From Bacteroidia bacterium (GTDB taxonomy: Bacteria; Bacteroidota; Bacteroidia; Bacteroidales; Azobacteroidaceae): a DNA stretch of 7,761 nucleotides. The position numbers and the translations under genes were made by a program. The notes beneath the pieces were generated by a model. It was not told the DNA's origin. It searched no databases and saw only the letters and a program-made list of their open reading frames with translations. The stretch is from positions 1 through 7,761 of the forward strand of contig BNTU01000136.1 in the NCBI GenBank assembly GCA_025996835.1, in the 5' to 3' direction. Shown here in pieces: positions 6,431 through 7,761 of this stretch. Position 1 is the first letter of the stretch; each line of letters starts with the position of its first letter.

Positions 6431-7761
6431 ATGAAAGATAAAAAACTTCCAATCTTATTTTTAATATTTTCCAGGGAAGCCGAAGCTTTGAAATCCTTGG
6501 AATCTATTAGAAACTATAAGCCGGATAAGATGTATGTGGCAGCAGATGGTCCCCGCGCAGGAAAACAAGAGGAGTATGAGTGGTGTGAAAACACCAGAAA
6601 TGCGGTATTGAAAGCAATTGATTGGGATTGTGAAGTACAAACGCTCTTCAGAAGCAAGAATCTTGGTTGTGCGAATGCTGTGTATGAAGCCATTACTTGG
6701 TTTTTTGACCACGAAGAATATGGAATCATCATTGAGGATGACTGTATTATTCATCCGGATTTCTACCGACTGTGTGAAGAGTTACTGCCGTATTACAAAA
6801 ATGAAGAAAAAATAATGCTGATTACTGCTCAAAATCACATGCCTGATTGTCAATTCGCCAATCAATTGGTGCTGACGAATGATTGTTGGATTTGGGGATG
6901 GGCTTCTTGGCGCAGAGCATGGGATAAGATGGATATGAGCATGAGCCAATGGCCTCAATATAAATTTAAGGATTTGATAAAAGAATATGGATGGGGTTAC
7001 GGTTGTTTTATGTTTCATCGTTGGAATAAATGCTATCATAACATTCAAGCCGTAACATCCTGGGCTACTCGGTGGAAATTTGCCACTTTAGTAAATCAGG
7101 GACTGTGTCTGTCTTCCAATGTTAATTTGTCGAACAATGTAGGCTATAATATCGAAGGAACCCATTCTAATAAAAACTATGGAGATCCCTACTCGCATAT
7201 CCCATTCGGCAGGATAGAATGGCCGGTAGAATTACCCTTGAAATTAGAACCAACCAAAGAAAAAGTATTGGCAGAGCGGAAAGAATTTTATAGAATAAAA
7301 ACATGGGGCTTGAAGAGGAGGCTGAGAAATATTTTAAGTACAGGCATCCTCTTGCTAACGCTTATGGGATGCTATTCCTGTCAAGAACAAGAACTGCCGG
7401 ACATACAATACCTGTCCTTAAGTGGGAGTCATACCCAGATAATCGCTCATCGTGGCTATTGGAACAGGAAAGGCTCTGCTCAAAATTCCATTTCGTCGTT
7501 GACCAATGCACAAAAACTGGGTTGTTACGGTTCCGAATTTGATGTGATCGTCACCTCTGACGGTGTTCCGGTCATCCATCATGATCCGTCCATCGGAGAA
7601 CAAGTGATCGAAGATACGCCTTACGCATCCATCCAAAGGCATAAATTGTCCAATGGGGAACGATTACCCACTTTAGAAGATTATTTAACCGCAGGTAAAA
7701 AAGATAAAAACATGCAGTTAATATTGGAAATTAAACCTCATACAACAAAAGAGAAAAACAA
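6431..7761 (+). CDS. HlpA-like glycosyltransferase fused in frame to a GDPD lipoprotein domain, 3' end missing
   Basis: The frame runs from ATG 6431 to the window edge without a stop (443 codons visible). Residues 1 to about 293 are a complete GT-A glycosyltransferase of the HlpA-like type: PILFLIFSR (7-15), YVAADGPR (35-42), LFRSKNLGCANAV (72-84), the metal-binding EDD (102-104) in IIIEDDCIIHPDF, and WIWGWASWRRAW (153-164). Length is normal for that family. With no stop, the frame continues through KRRLRN and a hydrophobic stretch, ILSTGILLLTLMGC, to a GDPD domain: HRG (340-342), SEFDV with E369 and D371, HHD (383-385), LPTLEDYL (412-419) and LILEIKPH (430-437). The first part would build cytoplasmic glycan precursors; the second would hydrolyse glycerophosphodiesters outside the inner membrane. 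ATG 6431 follows the previous stop by 25 bases. The fusion may be real, a lost stop codon, or two genes sharing a frame. Confidence 0.8.
   Translation, partial: MKDKKLPILFLIFSREAEALKSLESIRNYKPDKMYVAADGPRAGKQEEYEWCENTRNAVLKAIDWDCEVQTLFRSKNLGCANAVYEAITWFFDHEEYGIIIEDDCIIHPDFYRLCEELLPYYKNEEKIMLITAQNHMPDCQFANQLVLTNDCWIWGWASWRRAWDKMDMSMSQWPQYKFKDLIKEYGWGYGCFMFHRWNKCYHNIQAVTSWATRWKFATLVNQGLCLSSNVNLSNNVGYNIEGTHSNKNYGDPYSHIPFGRIEWPVELPLKLEPTKEKVLAERKEFYRIKTWGLKRRLRNILSTGILLLTLMGCYSCQEQELPDIQYLSLSGSHTQIIAHRGYWNRKGSAQNSISSLTNAQKLGCYGSEFDVIVTSDGVPVIHHDPSIGEQVIEDTPYASIQRHKLSNGERLPTLEDYLTAGKKDKNMQLILEIKPHTTKEKN
7310..7761 (+). other. GDPD lipoprotein moiety of the fused frame, with possible internal start
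   Basis: This part looks like the beginning of an ordinary exported glycerophosphodiester phosphodiesterase of Bacteroidales: basic n-region (KRRLRN), hydrophobic core and a lipobox-like LMGC, with Cys codon at 7370, followed by a linker and the GDPD catalytic blocks HRG, ExD and HHD. Read from TTG 7310 the signal would be 20 residues before the Cys; read from CTG 7322 it would be 16. AGGAGG at 7316-7321 directly abuts the CTG, too close for a normal Shine-Dalgarno. No ATG exists in this frame between the glycosyltransferase and the lipobox. Typical family length is about 270 residues, so roughly half the domain lies beyond the window. Hand-counted G+C in 7441-7620 is 86 of 180, well above the upstream genes. 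Confidence 0.65.

Noticed and set aside
6406..6441. Eleven-codon frame starting ATG 6406 between the GT-D-like gene and the fused gene
   Set aside because: Too short, overlaps the next start, and carries no recognisable signal.
7303..7542. ATG-initiated 79-codon frame across the fusion point
   Set aside because: It is in a different frame from the strongly recognisable glycosyltransferase and GDPD sequence and has no recognisable motif; a chance frame.

Overview
The window is the distal part of a surface-polysaccharide (O-antigen or capsule type) biosynthesis cluster. Every recognisable gene is on the + strand. AT-rich genes, almost no Shine-Dalgarno sequences, a relic of a DUF4062/AlbA_2-type ATP-binding protein of the kind common in Bacteroides and relatives, and a Bacteroidales-style GDPD lipoprotein domain all point to a member of the Bacteroidales. 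The genus cannot be read from the sequence.

Layout from left to right: (1) the 3' part of a fucosyltransferase-like glycosyltransferase, open at the left edge (2-913); (2) an FAD/Rossmann protein related to UDP-galactopyranose mutase (910-2145); (3) a gene gap holding the relic of a DUF4062/AlbA_2-type gene with a large internal deletion (2161-2365); (4) a polytopic Wzy/WaaL-type polymerase or ligase (2383-3708); (5) an acyltransferase-3 membrane O-acyltransferase carrying an eight-copy TCAC tetranucleotide tract inside its frame (3705-4733); (6) a left-handed beta-helix O-acetyltransferase (4730-5413); (7) a protein resembling GT-D-fold glycosyltransferases (5416-6405); (8) an HlpA-like GT-A glycosyltransferase whose frame continues without a stop into a lipoprotein-type glycerophosphodiester phosphodiesterase (GDPD) and leaves the window still open (6431-7761).

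The genes are tightly packed. ATGA start/stop overlaps join 1/2, 4/5 and 5/6, there are 2 bases between 6 and 7, and 25 bases between 7 and 8, so most of the window is probably one transcript. The expected division of labour is: glycosyltransferases assemble the repeat unit, the mutase-like enzyme may supply a furanose-type precursor, the Wzy-like protein polymerises, and two unrelated acetyltransferases decorate the glycan.

Two features stand out. The TCAC tract is a candidate phase-variation switch for an O-acylation step: loss of one copy puts a TAA directly after the tract. The glycosyltransferase-GDPD read-through joins a cytoplasmic enzyme to an exported lipid-hydrolase domain through an internal lipoprotein signal. 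It coincides with a G+C rise (36% in 6961-7140, 48% in 7441-7620, by hand count), as if an exchangeable glycan cluster had been joined to resident chromosome inside a codon-continuous frame.
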